A DNA stretch of 64,000 bases from Nocardia aurea (GCF_003123685.1 NZ_QCYJ01000020.1:372001-436000), one strand, 5' to 3'. Counted from the stretch's first letter, positions 1 to 10,015 are shown. Made by a program: numbers and translations. Notes: generated by a model from the letters alone, not told the origin.

Positions 1-566
1 GCCTCGTCCTCGGCTTCGACGACGGGAGGCTCGTCGGTCCGACGGACCTCCCGCTCGGCACGGCGCTGCTTGCGCACCTGCTCGACCGCCGTGGCATCCG
101 GCGGTAGGAACAGCGGCGCTGCCACCGACGCGGATTCGAAGACCGGAGGCGCGGTGACGTGCGGCTCCTCGGTGACGGCATGGGTGAACAGCTGCACCGA
201 CGGTTGATGCGCCGGTGTCTGATCAGCCTCGGTATCGGAGGCCTGCCCGGCGTGCACCGGATCGGGTCGGGAGAACATGAGGCCACGCGCGGTGGCGGCT
301 GCCGCCTGGCGTGTCTCGGTCTCCTCAGCCGTCTCGGGAGCGGGCGCCTCGGTCTCCGGGGACTCGAGACTGTCGCGCACCGACTCCGCGACGGCTCGAT
401 CCACGTTCGACTGCGCGCTACGCGCGTCGGCACCCAACTCGGCGAGCTTGGCCAGGATTCGTTTGCTCGTCACTCCCAGCCGCTTGGCAAGCGCGTGAAC
501 TCGGATTCGCTCCGGCAATTGATCGGCATCCTGTGATGTTGTTTCCAGCGGCTCTTGATCGGCCAC
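1..566 (-). CDS. rne: Ribonuclease E/G, N-terminal part (runs off the left edge)
   Basis: The first 188 codons of a gene continuing past the window edge. It starts at a GTG at 566 and encodes MADQEPLETT followed by a basic segment (RVHALAKRLGVTSKRILAKL, about residues 21-40) resembling the IF2-N-like helix-turn-helix at the N-terminus of actinobacterial RNase E. A disordered acidic, Pro/Ala-rich region follows, with a basic patch (VRKQRRAERE). The S1 and catalytic domains lie outside the window. RNase E/G is the main endoribonuclease for mRNA decay and rRNA processing. The gene lies downstream of ndk on the same strand, as in mycobacteria. The call rests on the N-terminal pattern plus synteny. 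Confidence 0.85.
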   Translation of the reverse strand, partial: MADQEPLETTSQDADQLPERIRVHALAKRLGVTSKRILAKLAELGADARSAQSNVDRAVAESVRDSLESPETEAPAPETAEETETRQAAAATARGLMFSRPDPVHAGQASDTEADQTPAHQPSVQLFTHAVTEEPHVTAPPVFESASVAAPLFLPPDATAVEQVRKQRRAEREVRRTDEPPVVEAEDE

Positions 567-1084
567 GAAGTCTCCTCGAGGCCCCCGGGCGCGTCCCTCC
601 CGGTACGGAGTGACGCGGCCGACGCGGGGGCGCTGTCCGTTCACCTCGCGCCGGCGGCGCAAGGTCGTATGGTCTCGCCCCGCGTACCCGGTCAACACCA
701 TATTTCTCGTCTGTCGGGCTGACTGGTCACGCGGCGCCTGGCTTGGCTGAACTCCGCGGATCGAGCGTTCATCCAGCGTGCCGACGCGAACAGCCGCACC
801 ACTCGAGCAGGTGTGGATATCCGTAGCAGCGATGATCGGCATCGAAACCGCGGTGTCATCCGGTTGCCTCGGTCACCGATAGTCCGCGTACCTGCGCGAA
901 CAGTCGGAACCGTTGGTAACCGCTTCCAGTATCCCACATCGTGCGCAGACGGTTTGCCATCGGCGCACGACTGCGTCCGGGACAACCCCGCCCGTACTCG
1001 GTCCGGTGGCGGGGCGGGAAGGGCGATGACCCCGTCTTCTCCGGCGCGTTCAGCGGTGGCCGGGATCGGGGGACGGGCGGTGGA
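567..1084. other. rne-ndk intergenic region
   Basis: 518 bp without a convincing gene. It contains the putative rne promoter and a 7-bp inverted repeat (CGTGCGC at 940-946, GCGCACG at 963-969, 16-nt loop) that could form a weak hairpin downstream of ndk. The open frames here have no supported start and look non-coding. Confidence 0.5.
666..695 (-). promoter_or_regulatory. Putative rne promoter
   Basis: On the minus strand TTGACC (695-690) is followed, 18 nt later, by CATACG (671-666). This fits a housekeeping sigma-70-type promoter. It predicts a start near 659 and a 5' leader of about 90 nt before the rne GTG at 566. Inference from sequence only. Confidence 0.4.
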
Positions 1085-1501
1085 TCAGACCGGGAACTGC
1101 GGGAACCAGAGGGTGATCTCGCGCTTGGCGGATTCCGGCGAATCGGAGCCGTGGACCAGGTTGTACTGCGTTTCGAGGCCGAAGTCCCCGCGGATGCTGC
1201 CGGGGACGGCCTTCTCGACCGGATCGGTGCCGCCCGCGATCTGACGGAACGCCGCGATCGCGCGGGGGCCTTCGAGGACGGCCGCGACGACCGGACCGGA
1301 GGTGATGAACTCGATCAAGGAACCGAAGAACGGCTTCTCGGCATGCTCGGCGTAGTGCGCCCCCGCCAACTCCTCGGATACCTGCTTCAGCTCGAGGGCG
1401 GCGATCTTGAGGCCCTTGCGCTCGATTCGGGCCAGCACCTCGCCGACCAGGCCACGGGCCACGCCGTCCGGCTTGATGAGTACCAACGTCTGCTCAGTCA
1501 C
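1085..1501 (-). CDS. ndk: Nucleoside diphosphate kinase
   Basis: Transfers the gamma-phosphate of ATP to nucleoside diphosphates through a phosphohistidine intermediate, balancing NTP and dNTP pools in the cytoplasm. The 138-residue protein has the normal family length. It opens with [20 protein letters not shown], the usual first strand and helix, and carries the active-site block [12 protein letters not shown] with the catalytic His near residue 117. It lies 57 bp downstream of the DUF4233 gene on the same strand, so it is probably the fourth gene of the valS-folC-DUF4233-ndk transcription unit, as in mycobacteria. Confidence 0.97.
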   Translation of the reverse strand: MTEQTLVLIKPDGVARGLVGEVLARIERKGLKIAALELKQVSEELAGAHYAEHAEKPFFGSLIEFITSGPVVAAVLEGPRAIAAFRQIAGGTDPVEKAVPGSIRGDFGLETQYNLVHGSDSPESAKREITLWFPQFPV

Positions 1502-1558
1502 GGCGCACAGCCTAACCGGCGACCGTACGGTGTACCGAACCAGCGCACTCCCCGGCCG

Positions 1559-2011
1559 CTAGCCCGGCGGGCGGACGCGCTGACTCGGCAGCAGTCCCGC
1601 CTCCATCCGGCGCTTCACATCGTGGCGCAGGACCAGGATGAAACCCCAGACGACGGCGAACACGATCCCGATGACACCGATGGACAGGTGGAAGATCGCA
1701 CCGGCGATGAGCAGCACCTGCAACCCGAGATCGTAGGCGAGCGCCCACGGTCTGCCCTGCAATCCGGCCCCGAGGAACATCAGCACCGCGAGCACGACGA
1801 TGTAGACACCCGAAGCCCAGGTGACGCCGCCACCGACGTCGGCGACCACCGGCAGCGCCAGCAGCACCACGATGGCCTCCAGCACCAGGGTTCCCGCCAT
1901 CACACCGCGGAAACCCTTCCACGGATCGGTGGTCGGCGGCGCGACCGGTGGCGCGCCGTCATCGCCCTCGGGCTCGCCGGTCGCGCCGGATTCGCCGCCT
2001 GCTGGACTCAT
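1559..2011 (-). CDS. DUF4233 membrane protein
   Basis: A 150-residue integral membrane protein of the actinobacterial DUF4233 family, function unknown. A Gly/Pro/acidic N-terminal tail of about 30 residues is followed by four predicted membrane segments (about 39-58, 64-84, 90-107 and 110-127) and a short basic C-terminus (RHDVKRRMEAG). Its ATG at 2011 overlaps the folC stop as ATGA, so the two are translationally coupled. Between folC and ndk it occupies the place of Rv2446c in M. tuberculosis, which supports the call. Confidence 0.88.
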   Translation of the reverse strand: MSPAGGESGATGEPEGDDGAPPVAPPTTDPWKGFRGVMAGTLVLEAIVVLLALPVVADVGGGVTWASGVYIVVLAVLMFLGAGLQGRPWALAYDLGLQVLLIAGAIFHLSIGVIGIVFAVVWGFILVLRHDVKRRMEAGLLPSQRVRPPG

Positions 2012-3465
2012 ATCGGGTCCTTTCCGAACAGGGCGCGGGCCGCACCGGCGGTGACCACCGATCCGGTCACCACCACGCCCGCGCCGGAGACCATCTCGCC
2101 CGCCTCGCCGACCTCTTCGGCGATGGCGATCGCGGTCTCGACCGCGTCCGGGAGGGTTTCGGCGGTCACCACGCGCTCGTCACCGAAGCGCTGGACCGCG
2201 AGATTGGCCAGGCTGTCGACATCCATCGCGCGGGGGGACCCGTTGTCGGTGACCACGATCTCGTCGAAGACCGGTTCCAGTGCCTCCAGAATGCCCGCCG
2301 CGTCCTTGTCCGCGAGCACACCGACGACGCCGACCAGTTTGCGGAAGTCGAATTCCGAGGTCAGCGTGGCGGCCAGGGCGCGCGCGCCCGCCGGATTGTG
2401 GGCCGCGTCGATGAAGATGGTCGGGGCGCTGCGCATCCGTTCCATCCGGCCCGGACTCGCCACATTCGCGAAACCGGCGCGCACCGCCTCGATATCGAGC
2501 TGACGGGACGCGCCAGCCCCGAAGAACGCCTCCACTGCGGCCAGCGCGAGCGCGGCGTTGCGGGCCTGGTGCTCACCGTGCAGCGGCAGGAAGATCTCGT
2601 CGTAGACCCCGCCCAGCCCCTGCAATTCGATCTGCTGACCGCCCACCGCGATCCGCCGGGCCAGTACCCGGAATTCCGCGCCCTCGCGGGCGACCGCGGC
2701 ATCGACCTCGACGGCGCGGCGCAGCAGCACGTCCATCGCCTCCGGCTCCTGCTGGGCGATCACCGCGACCGTGTCGCGCGGTACCAGGCTCTCCGGCGCG
2801 CGTTTGATGATCCCGGCCTTCTCCCCCGCGATGGTAGCGAGATCGTTGCCGAGGAAGTCGGTGTGGTCGAGCCCGATCGGTGTGATCACCGCGACCTGGC
2901 CGTCGACCACATTGGTCGCGTCCCAGGTCCCGCCGAGGCCGGTCTCCACGATCGCGACGTCGACCGGGGCCTCCGCGAACGCCGCGAAGCCCATCGCGGT
3001 CAGCACTTCGAATTTGCTCATGGCCGGACCGTCGGCCTCGGCGGACTGCCGGTCGATCAACTCGACGTAGGGCTGGAGTTCGCGATAGGTCTCGACGTAG
3101 GCGGCCGGGGTGATCGGATGGTTGTCGATACTGATCCGCTCGGTCGCCAATTGCAGATGCGGGCTGGTGATCCGGCCGGTGCGCCGGTGCAGCGCGGTGA
3201 GCAGCGCGTCGATCATCCTGGTCACCGAGGTCTTGCCGTTGGTGCCCGCGATATGGATCGACGGATAGTTCTGCTGCGGGGAGCCGAGCAGATCCATCAG
3301 CGCCGCGATCCTGGCCAGCGACGGCTCGATCTTGGTCTCCGGCCAGCGTTTGTCGAGTTCGGCCTCGACCAGCGCCATTTCGGCGAGATCCACCGGAGAC
3401 GGGCCGGTGCCGAGCCAGGTCGACCCGTTGTCGTCGTGGTACCGGCGCTCCGGCTCGTTGTTCAC
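2008..3465 (-). CDS. folC: Bifunctional folylpolyglutamate synthase/dihydrofolate synthase
   Basis: Adds glutamate to dihydropteroate and then gamma-glutamyl residues to reduced folates, using ATP. The 485-residue protein carries the Mur-ligase-type P-loop GTNGKTS (residues 74-80), the downstream block [19 protein letters not shown] ([13 protein letters not shown]) and the C-terminal [12 protein letters not shown] motif. The start is a GTG at 3465 that overlaps the valS stop as GTGA; a longer upstream reading frame exists but would lie inside valS. Length is close to the mycobacterial enzyme. The 4-nt overlaps on both sides point to tight coupling with valS and DUF4233. Confidence 0.96.
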   Translation of the reverse strand: MNNEPERRYHDDNGSTWLGTGPSPVDLAEMALVEAELDKRWPETKIEPSLARIAALMDLLGSPQQNYPSIHIAGTNGKTSVTRMIDALLTALHRRTGRITSPHLQLATERISIDNHPITPAAYVETYRELQPYVELIDRQSAEADGPAMSKFEVLTAMGFAAFAEAPVDVAIVETGLGGTWDATNVVDGQVAVITPIGLDHTDFLGNDLATIAGEKAGIIKRAPESLVPRDTVAVIAQQEPEAMDVLLRRAVEVDAAVAREGAEFRVLARRIAVGGQQIELQGLGGVYDEIFLPLHGEHQARNAALALAAVEAFFGAGASRQLDIEAVRAGFANVASPGRMERMRSAPTIFIDAAHNPAGARALAATLTSEFDFRKLVGVVGVLADKDAAGILEALEPVFDEIVVTDNGSPRAMDVDSLANLAVQRFGDERVVTAETLPDAVETAIAIAEEVGEAGEMVSGAGVVVTGSVVTAGAARALFGKDPI

Positions 3466-6143
3466 TTCGAGGCCAATTCCGCGAGCCTCGCTCCGATACG
3501 GGCCACCTCGGCGGAGGCGACGTCGCGGCGGGATCGGATCTTGTCGACCACCGGTTCCGGTGCCTTGGCCAGGAACGCCTCGTTGCCGAGTTTGGCGTCG
3601 GTGCCCGCCAGTTCCTTCTCCGCGGCGGCGAGATCCTTCTCCAGGCGACGGCGCTCGGCCTCCAGGTCGACCGCGCCCTCGGTGTTGAGTCCGACCACCA
3701 CGGTGGTCCGGCTGAGCCTGACCTCGACCGAGGCGCTCGTCTCCTGGTCGTCCTCCAGGTCGGTCAGCCGTGCCAGGGAGGTGACCGCCTCGCGCAGTTC
3801 GGTGAGTCCGGCCTCGTCGAGACCGGTCAGCCTGGCGCGCACCTTCTGTTTGTCGGCCAGACCCTGATCGCTGCGGAACCGGCGGACCTCGGTGATCAAC
3901 TCCTGCGCGTCGGCGACGCGCTGGGCGGCGACCGTGTCGGCGGGCACCCCGGAGGGCTGCGGCCACGCCGCGATCACGATGGATTCGCCGCCGGTCAGCG
4001 CCTGCCAGAGCGATTCGGTGACGAACGGGATCACCGGATGCAGCAGGCGCAGCACCGAGTCGAGCACCGTGCCGAGCACCACGCTGGTCGATTCGGCGCG
4101 CGCGTCGCCCGCCGCGAACTGGACCTTCGCGAGTTCCAGGTACCAGTCGCACAATTCGTCCCAGGCGAAGTGGAACAGCGCCTCGCACGCCTTGCCGAAC
4201 TCGTAGGAGTCGAAGGCCGAGTCCACCTCGGCGAGCACTTCCTCGAACCGGTCGAGGATCCACCGGTCGGCGTCGGTCAGGGTGGCACGCTCGGGCAGAT
4301 CGCCGGGGCGCGCGCCGTTCATCAGCGCGAATTTGGTCGCGTTGAACAGTTTCGTCACGAAGTTGCGCGAGGCGAGCGCGTGCGATTCGCCGACCGAGAG
4401 GTCACCGCCGGGCTGTGCGCCACGGGCCAGGGTGAAGCGCAGGGCGTCCGCGCCGAAGGACCGGATCCAGTCGAGCGGGTCGATGCCGTTGCCGCGCGAC
4501 TTGGACATCTTCTTGCCGTGCTCGTCCCGGATCAGCCCGTGCAGGAACACGTCGCGGAACGGCACCTGCACCGCGTCGGCGGGTTTGCCCGCGGTGATCG
4601 CGGAATCCTCGGAGACGAACGTCCCGAACATCATCATCCTGGCCACCCAGAAGAACAGGATGTCGTAACCGGTGACGAGAACGCTTGTCGGATAGAACTT
4701 CTCCAGCTCGGCGCTGTTGGCGGGCCAGCCCATGGTGGAGAACGGCCACAGACCCGAGGAGAACCAGGTGTCGAGCACGTCCGGGTCCTGCACCCAGCCC
4801 TCGGGCGCGGTCTCGTCCGGCCCGACGCACATCACTTCGCCCTCGGGGCCGTACCAGATCGGGATGCGGTGACCCCACCACAGCTGGCGCGAGATGGTCC
4901 AGTCGTGCATGTTGTCGACCCAGTCGAACCAGCGCGGTTCCTGGCTCGGCGGGTGGATCACGGTGTCGCCGTTGCGCACCGCGTCACCCGCCGCCTTGGC
5001 CAGCGATTCGACCTTGACCCACCACTGCATGGAAAGGCGCGGCTCGATCGGCTCGCCGCTGCGCTCGGAATGACCGACGCTGTGCAGGTAGGGCCGCTTC
5101 TCCGCGGCCACGCGGCCGAGTCCGGCGAGTTCCTCACGCACCGCGACCCTGGCCTCGAAGCGGTCCATGCCGTCGAATCTGGTTCCGGTGTCGACAATTC
5201 GGCCGCTCTCGTCCATGATGCTCGGCATCGGCAGGTTGTGCCGCAGCCCCATCTCGAAGTCGTTCGGATCGTGGGCGGGGGTGATCTTCACCGCGCCGGT
5301 GCCGAATTCCGGGTCGACGTAATCGTCGCCGATGATCGGGATCTGCCGACCGGTGATCGGATGTTCGATGGTGGTGCCGATCAGGGCCTTGTATCGGGGG
5401 TCCTCCGGGTGCACCGCGACCGCGGTGTCGCCGAGCATGGTCTCCACCCGGGTGGTCGCCACGATCACGTGCGGTTCGGCGTCGTCGAGCGAGCCGTAGC
5501 GCAGGGAGACGAGTTCACCCTCGACGTCCTCGAACTTCACCTCGATATCGGAGATCGCGGTCCTCAGTTCGGGCGACCAGTTGACCAGCCGCTCGGCGCG
5601 ATAGATCAGGCCCGCGTCGTAGAGACGCTTGAAGATCGTCTGCACCGCGCGCGACAGTCCGTCGTCCATGGTGAACCGGTCGCGGCTCCAGTCGACGCCG
5701 TCGCCGAGCGCGCGCATCTGCCACTGGATCTGTCCGCCGGATTCGCGCTTCCAGTCCCAGACCTTGTCGATGAACAGTTCGCGGCCGAAATCCTCTTTCG
5801 TCTTCCCGTCCACGGCGAGCTGTTTCTCGACGATGGTCTGGGTGGCGATTCCGGCGTGGTCCATACCCGGCAGCCACAGCACCTCGTAACCCTGCATGCG
5901 CTTGCGGCGGGACAGGGTGTCCATCAGTGTGTGGTCGAGGGCGTGGCCCATGTGCAGACTGCCGGTGACGTTCGGCGGCGGGAGCACGATGGAATACCCG
6001 GGCTTGGCGCTGCCCGGATCGGCGACGAAGTACCCCGCGGCTACCCAGCGCTCGTACATCTCGGCCTCCACCTCGCCGGGGTTCCAGCTCTTGGGGAGGG
6101 CATCGGCACGATTACGCGAGTTGTCAGGGGCTGCGCTGGTCAC
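3462..6143 (-). CDS. valS: Valyl-tRNA synthetase
   Basis: Charges tRNA-Val and edits mischarged threonine. The 893-residue class I synthetase has the HIGH-type signature as HMGH (residues 64-67) after PPPNVTGSL, the CP1 editing domain with [20 protein letters not shown] near 230-250, and KMSKS at 545-549. A C-terminal arm rich in Glu, Ala and Arg (about 825-890) fits the tRNA-binding coiled coil. Length is normal for actinobacteria. It heads the valS-folC-DUF4233-ndk unit and is preceded by an unusual long leader containing an 18-bp perfect hairpin. Confidence 0.98.
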   Translation of the reverse strand: MTSAAPDNSRNRADALPKSWNPGEVEAEMYERWVAAGYFVADPGSAKPGYSIVLPPPNVTGSLHMGHALDHTLMDTLSRRKRMQGYEVLWLPGMDHAGIATQTIVEKQLAVDGKTKEDFGRELFIDKVWDWKRESGGQIQWQMRALGDGVDWSRDRFTMDDGLSRAVQTIFKRLYDAGLIYRAERLVNWSPELRTAISDIEVKFEDVEGELVSLRYGSLDDAEPHVIVATTRVETMLGDTAVAVHPEDPRYKALIGTTIEHPITGRQIPIIGDDYVDPEFGTGAVKITPAHDPNDFEMGLRHNLPMPSIMDESGRIVDTGTRFDGMDRFEARVAVREELAGLGRVAAEKRPYLHSVGHSERSGEPIEPRLSMQWWVKVESLAKAAGDAVRNGDTVIHPPSQEPRWFDWVDNMHDWTISRQLWWGHRIPIWYGPEGEVMCVGPDETAPEGWVQDPDVLDTWFSSGLWPFSTMGWPANSAELEKFYPTSVLVTGYDILFFWVARMMMFGTFVSEDSAITAGKPADAVQVPFRDVFLHGLIRDEHGKKMSKSRGNGIDPLDWIRSFGADALRFTLARGAQPGGDLSVGESHALASRNFVTKLFNATKFALMNGARPGDLPERATLTDADRWILDRFEEVLAEVDSAFDSYEFGKACEALFHFAWDELCDWYLELAKVQFAAGDARAESTSVVLGTVLDSVLRLLHPVIPFVTESLWQALTGGESIVIAAWPQPSGVPADTVAAQRVADAQELITEVRRFRSDQGLADKQKVRARLTGLDEAGLTELREAVTSLARLTDLEDDQETSASVEVRLSRTTVVVGLNTEGAVDLEAERRRLEKDLAAAEKELAGTDAKLGNEAFLAKAPEPVVDKIRSRRDVASAEVARIGARLAELASK

Positions 6144-6196
6144 CCCGGCATTCTAGTTGCCGTGGTCCTGAGCTCATAAAAGGCCCTCGCACGGGT

Positions 6197-6241
6197 TAGG
6201 CGGAGTCTTCGGTGGATGAGGGACACCGAAGACTCCGCCTA
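6197..6241 (-). promoter_or_regulatory. Perfect 18-bp hairpin in the valS leader
   Basis: TAGGCGGAGTCTTCGGTG (6197-6214) and its exact reverse complement (6224-6241) flank a 9-nt loop, 54 bp upstream of the valS start. It lies between the divergent valS and P-loop gene starts, so it is not a 3' end terminator for either. Position suggests a leader attenuator of valS; a short TTTT follows 14 nt after the stem on the minus strand. No T-box sequence (AGGGTGG-type) is visible. Confidence 0.55.
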
Positions 6242-6277
6242 CACCCCTGAGCTTACCGGCGATAGAGATGTAAGCAT
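6239..6277 (-). CDS. Possible 12-residue leader peptide ahead of valS
   Basis: A short ORF, ATG at 6277 (or an in-frame GTG at 6286), encodes MLTSLSPVSSGV and ends at a TAG that forms the first three bases of the leader hairpin. The final codon before the stop is valine, and another valine codon lies four codons upstream. A ribosome paused there would cover the 5' arm of the hairpin, which is how a valine-sensing attenuator could work. No clear Shine-Dalgarno sequence is present and the ORF could be chance. Confidence 0.2.
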   Translation of the reverse strand: MLTSLSPVSSGV

Positions 6278-6656
6278 CGAATCCACAAGCAATTCTCAGC
6301 TTCTGGTGAATCTCACAATACCGACGCCCACCATGGCCCATCGGTTGCGCGACGGTCGAGCCGGCCGCCCGATCAGCGTCGATCCGGTTCGCCACGGCGG
6401 GCATGTCGGCCGTGGTGCGATTTCGGCCACATTCGACGCCGGATCCGCGAGCCGGGGGACGGTCCGACCTGGTAGCGCGGGCCCTGTCCGCCGGAGCCGA
6501 TCCGATCCGCTCGGTACCCCCGCGGTCGGATCCGGGTGCGCGCTCGCCGAATCCGCGACGGGCGTGCGCGCACCCGCCGAGTTCGGCACGCGGCCTGCGT
6601 GTCCGAATCATCCCGATAATTCAGGGGTTTCCCTGTTGCCGAATCGGAAGGGACCG
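6278..6656. other. Divergent valS / P-loop gene intergenic region
   Basis: About 380 bp upstream of the valS leader ORF with no gene I can support. Reading frames on both strands are rich in Arg, Pro and Ser and look like translated non-coding GC-rich DNA. Promoters for valS and for the rightward gene presumably lie here, but no convincing -35/-10 pair stands out. Confidence 0.4.
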
Positions 6657-6671
6657 GTGACCCTGGGAAAT

Positions 6672-7361
6672 ATGAGCCCCCCGCTTGACGCCATGCCCGC
6701 CTATTCTCCGGAACCGCGACTGCCCGTCGCGCCCGCGCGGATCCTCGCTCCGGATTCGGTCCACGATCTGCGTGGCGACCCGGTCGAGGAACTGCGCTAC
6801 CCGAACGCCGCCGCGCTGGTCTTCGCGGGTGTGCCGGGGGCGGGCAAGAGTACGGCGCTGCGCCTGTTCTTCGGGGCCACCGCCGAGGCCGAGACGGCGC
6901 CGCACGGGCCGGGCGGCGCGCTCGTCCTGGATTCGCATCACGCGCGAAATCGCTGGCGGCGCAAGCTCGGCTGGCTGCCCTACCCGCTGTGGCGACCCGT
7001 CGTGCACGTCGCGCACTACGCGGGCATCAGGGCCGCCCTGCGTGACGCGCCGGGCCCCGTGGTGATCCACGACTGCGCCACCTTCGGCTGGGCGCGCGCG
7101 ATGATCCGTCGCTGGACGGTCGGGTTCGAGCGCGAACTGCACCTGGTGATGGTCGATGTGCCGCCGCTCGACGCCATGGCCGGTCAGCGCGCACGCGGGC
7201 GGAGGGTGAACGGGGTGTCCTTCCGCCTGCACGTACGTCGCTGGCAGCGTCTGATCGATTCCGTGACGGCCATGGACCCCGACGCGGTGCGGTCCGCGTC
7301 GGTGGTGGTCGTCGACCGGTCGGCCGTGAACGCCATCCGGCGCATCACTTTCGGCGGATGA
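6672..7361 (+). CDS. P-loop NTPase (AAA-type ATP-binding protein)
   Basis: A 229-residue protein with a clear Walker A motif, FAGVPGAGKST (residues 51-61), after a Pro-rich N-terminus of about 45 residues. A hydrophobic strand ending in a single acidic residue, VVIHDCATFG, could be Walker B. The C-terminus carries GQRARGRRVNGVSFRLHVRRW, rich in Arg, as in nucleotide-kinase lids. Size and layout resemble a small kinase-like NTPase; the substrate is unknown. The ATG at 6672 was chosen; an in-frame GTG at 6657, with GGAAGGG just upstream, is an alternative. It converges on the diacylglycerol-kinase gene with 12 bp between stops. Confidence 0.7.
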   Translation: MSPPLDAMPAYSPEPRLPVAPARILAPDSVHDLRGDPVEELRYPNAAALVFAGVPGAGKSTALRLFFGATAEAETAPHGPGGALVLDSHHARNRWRRKLGWLPYPLWRPVVHVAHYAGIRAALRDAPGPVVIHDCATFGWARAMIRRWTVGFERELHLVMVDVPPLDAMAGQRARGRRVNGVSFRLHVRRWQRLIDSVTAMDPDAVRSASVVVVDRSAVNAIRRITFGG

Positions 7362-7373
7362 GCCGACCCGTGC

Positions 7374-8339
7374 TCACCGGACCAGGACGGTGAGCGCGCC
7401 GGGAACCGCGCGCAGGGTCGCGGGCAGCATTCCCGCCGGTTCACCGTCGGCGGTCGCGGGGGCCGACGGCGCGGACAGCGTGACCTGCGCGACCCGGTAC
7501 CGCTTGGTGGCCGGGTGGTCGATCCGCTTACCCGCCGACAGCGCGGGCAGCAGTTTGAGCATCTCCAGCCGCGACACCTTGCCGACCACGGTCAGGTCGA
7601 GCAACCCGTCGTCCATCTCGGCGTCCGGGCAGATCAGCATGCCGCCGCCGTAGGTCCTGGAGTTGCCGACCGCGACCATGACGGCCTCGGTCTCGAGGAC
7701 GGTGTCGCCCGCCGGATTGTCCAACGCACCCGGCGCGACACCGGACAGTTCGATCCGATACGGCACCGCGAGTCCGCCCGCGAGTTCGGCGAGGGCGGCG
7801 AAACTGTAGCGGGACGGCCCCTTCGGCCAGCGCATCTCGTTGGCGCGCAACGTGACCCGGGCGTCGAAACCGGTACCGGTGACCGTGGCGAACCACATCG
7901 GCGCGATCCCCGTCGACTCGATACGTCCCAGGTCGACCACCCTGGTCCGGCCCGCGAGAACCAGATCCGCCGCGGCCACCGGATCATCGGTCGGCACCCC
8001 GAGCGCACGGGCCAGATCGTTGCCGGTGCCGCTCGGTATCAGGCCGAGCGGCACCCCGGTCTCGGCGATGGCCTCCAGGATCACACAGACCAGTCCGTCA
8101 CCGCCGACGCAGATCACCGCGTCCGGGGCTCCGGCCGGGTCGGTCAGCGAATCACGTACCAGGCGTACGGATTCGGCGGCCGACGGGGCACGGATCTCGG
8201 TGATCTCGACGCCGCGTTCGGCGAGCCTGGCCACGGCGGCGGTGGCGGTGTCGTGCCCTTTGCCCAGTCCGGAAAGCCGATTGGTCACGACCAGGGCGCG
8301 GCGCAGGGCACGTGGCGACTCCGAATAGACCTCCGTCAT
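7374..8339 (-). CDS. Diacylglycerol kinase-family lipid kinase
   Basis: A 321-residue member of the DgkB/YegS/sphingosine-kinase family, which phosphorylates diacylglycerol or related lipids. Visible features are the N-terminal VVTNRLSGLGKG strand, the nucleotide loop ICVGGDGLV (family consensus GGDGT, here Leu in place of Thr), and GLIPSGTGNDLARALG. The C-terminal beta domain contains VAVGNSRTYGGGMLICPDAEMDDGLLDLTVV. The start ATG at 8339 overlaps the stop of the upstream flavoprotein gene (ATGA), so they form one operon. With GlpD and the alkyl-DHAP-synthase-like protein nearby, a role in glycerophospholipid or ether-lipid recycling is likely. Confidence 0.9.
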   Translation of the reverse strand: MTEVYSESPRALRRALVVTNRLSGLGKGHDTATAAVARLAERGVEITEIRAPSAAESVRLVRDSLTDPAGAPDAVICVGGDGLVCVILEAIAETGVPLGLIPSGTGNDLARALGVPTDDPVAAADLVLAGRTRVVDLGRIESTGIAPMWFATVTGTGFDARVTLRANEMRWPKGPSRYSFAALAELAGGLAVPYRIELSGVAPGALDNPAGDTVLETEAVMVAVGNSRTYGGGMLICPDAEMDDGLLDLTVVGKVSRLEMLKLLPALSAGKRIDHPATKRYRVAQVTLSAPSAPATADGEPAGMLPATLRAVPGALTVLVR

Positions 8340-9988
8340 CGGATCAGCTTCCCAGGATTGAGGATGCCCGCGGGGTCCAATTCCCGTTTCACCGCGCGCA
8401 GCACCCGGACACCGAGTTCGCCGATCTCGTCGGACATCCACGGCCGGTGATCGGTGCCGACCGCGTGGTGGTGGGTGATGGTGCCCCCGCCCGCCACGAT
8501 CGCGTCACCGACCGCCCGCTTGGCGACCGCCCACTGCGCGATCGGATCGTCGGTCTGCGCGGCGACGATCGTGAAGTACAGCGAGGCGCCGGTCGGGTAG
8601 GTATGCGAGATATGGCACATCACCAGCGGCGGCGTGCCCTGCGCGGTCAGCGAATCCGTCAGCGCCGCCGTCACTTTCGCCTTCAGGTCGGCCAGGTTGG
8701 ACCACGTGGTCGCGGTCTCGAGCGTCTCGCACAGCACCGCGAGGTCCAGCAGCGCGTCGCGCGTGTAGGGGGCGGCGAAGCGACCGTGCTCCCACTGCCG
8801 CGCCGGGGTCTCTCCGAGCGCGGTGCCACCCGCCGCGCTGAGCAGCGCCTCAGCCTCGGCCTGCCGCGCCGCCACGTGCGCGGCGGTGCCCTCGTAGGTG
8901 GTGACCGCCAGACATCCCGAAACCGCGTCGCCGCCGATATCGCCGGATCGGGCCAGGTTCAGGCCGGTCTCGGCCTCGTCGGACAGGCGCAGCACCGTCG
9001 GCGCCGCGCCAGCCTGCACCACGGCGCGCAGGGCGGCGGCCCCGGTCGCGAAATCCGGGAACGACCAGGCCTGATATCCGACGGTCTCGGGTCGGGGATG
9101 CACCCGCACGGTGACCTCGGTGATGACGCCGAGCACCCCTTCGGAACCGAGGAACAGTTCACGGAGGTCGGGGCCCGCGGCGGAGGCGGGCGCTCGGCCC
9201 AGTACCAGGGTGCCGCTCGGCGTGGCGACCGTCAGCCGCTGCACCATGTCGTCGAAGCGTCCGTACCCCGCCGATGCCTGCCCGGACGAGCGGGTGGCCG
9301 CGAAGCCGCCGATGGTGGCGAATTCGAAACTCTGCGGGAAATGCCCGAGCGAAAGCCCTTGCGCGGCGAGCAATTCCTCCGTTCGCGGGCCGGTGAGCCC
9401 GGCTCCCAGGGTTGCGGTGCCACTGACGGGATCGACGTGGGCGATCGAGTCCAGGCGTCGTAGGTCGAGTGCGATCACGGTGTCGAAACGGCCGCGCACC
9501 GGGTCGACGCCACCCACCACGCTGGTCCCGCCGCCGAAGGGCACCACAGCGACGGCCTGTTCGGCGCAATAGGCGAGCACCGCGACCACCTGCTCGTGAT
9601 CGGCGGGCGCGACGATGGCGTCGGGAGCGTCCTGGGGACCGTGGGCGCGGCGTCGCAGCAGGTCGGGGGTGCTCTTACCGCCCGCGTGCAAGAGGCGGTC
9701 GCGGTGATCGGTCGACACATTGCCCGCACCGACCACCGCGACCAGCCCGTCTCGTTGCGCCGGTGTGAGCACCGACTCGCGGAGCGGCACGTCGCCCTCA
9801 TCGCGGCGCGCCACCGGGTCGCCGGACACCCCGAAAACCTGCGAGAGCAGGCCGCGGATCTGCGCCGGAAGTGGCTGATGTCCGGCCTGAATTCCCCAGG
9901 CGTCCCACACCATACTCGCTGACGGCGGCGCCGCACCCTGGTTTGCCACGGGAACCGAATCCGCGCCGGTGCGCTTCGTCTCGACCAT
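8336..9988 (-). CDS. FAD-binding oxidase, alkyldihydroxyacetonephosphate synthase-like
   Basis: A 550-residue VAO/PCMH-type flavoprotein. The FAD-binding domain shows VVPFGGGTSVVGG (about 145-160), ATLGAGLTGPRTEELLAAQG and TIGGFAATRSSGQASAGYG. The C-terminal part ends with the family's LDPAGILNPGKLI, and GGGTITHHHAVGTD is the His-rich active-site segment seen in alkyl-DHAP synthases. These enzymes swap the acyl chain of acyl-DHAP for a fatty alcohol; the homologous mycobacterial protein is annotated AgpS (Rv3107c). Substrate here is inferred. It is transcribed away from a TetR gene and shares an operator-like palindrome with it. Confidence 0.85.
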   Translation of the reverse strand: MVETKRTGADSVPVANQGAAPPSASMVWDAWGIQAGHQPLPAQIRGLLSQVFGVSGDPVARRDEGDVPLRESVLTPAQRDGLVAVVGAGNVSTDHRDRLLHAGGKSTPDLLRRRAHGPQDAPDAIVAPADHEQVVAVLAYCAEQAVAVVPFGGGTSVVGGVDPVRGRFDTVIALDLRRLDSIAHVDPVSGTATLGAGLTGPRTEELLAAQGLSLGHFPQSFEFATIGGFAATRSSGQASAGYGRFDDMVQRLTVATPSGTLVLGRAPASAAGPDLRELFLGSEGVLGVITEVTVRVHPRPETVGYQAWSFPDFATGAAALRAVVQAGAAPTVLRLSDEAETGLNLARSGDIGGDAVSGCLAVTTYEGTAAHVAARQAEAEALLSAAGGTALGETPARQWEHGRFAAPYTRDALLDLAVLCETLETATTWSNLADLKAKVTAALTDSLTAQGTPPLVMCHISHTYPTGASLYFTIVAAQTDDPIAQWAVAKRAVGDAIVAGGGTITHHHAVGTDHRPWMSDEIGELGVRVLRAVKRELDPAGILNPGKLIR

Positions 9989-9998
9989 GCGTTACAGT

Positions 9999-10015
9999 TT
10001 GACATAGAACGTCAA
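9999..10015. promoter_or_regulatory. Divergent promoter with palindromic operator
   Basis: TTGAC (9999-10003) and GTCAA (10011-10015) form an inverted repeat with a 7-nt spacer. On the plus strand TTGACA is followed 15 nt later by TAATGA (10020-10025), a promoter for the TetR gene. On the minus strand TTGACG precedes a TAAC-containing -10 close to the flavoprotein ATG at 9988, implying a very short or absent leader. One bound TetR dimer would block both promoters. Confidence 0.55.

Noticed and set aside
941..6179. Long plus-strand open frames opposite ndk, folC and valS (for example 941-2503, 1948-3867, 4038-6179)
   Set aside because: They are antisense to clearly recognised genes and are rich in Arg, Gly, His and Asp, as expected when GC-rich codons are read on the other strand.
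6144..6671. T-box riboswitch for valS
   Set aside because: No AGGGTGGNACCGCG-type antiterminator sequence is present on the minus strand; only the simple hairpin is seen.
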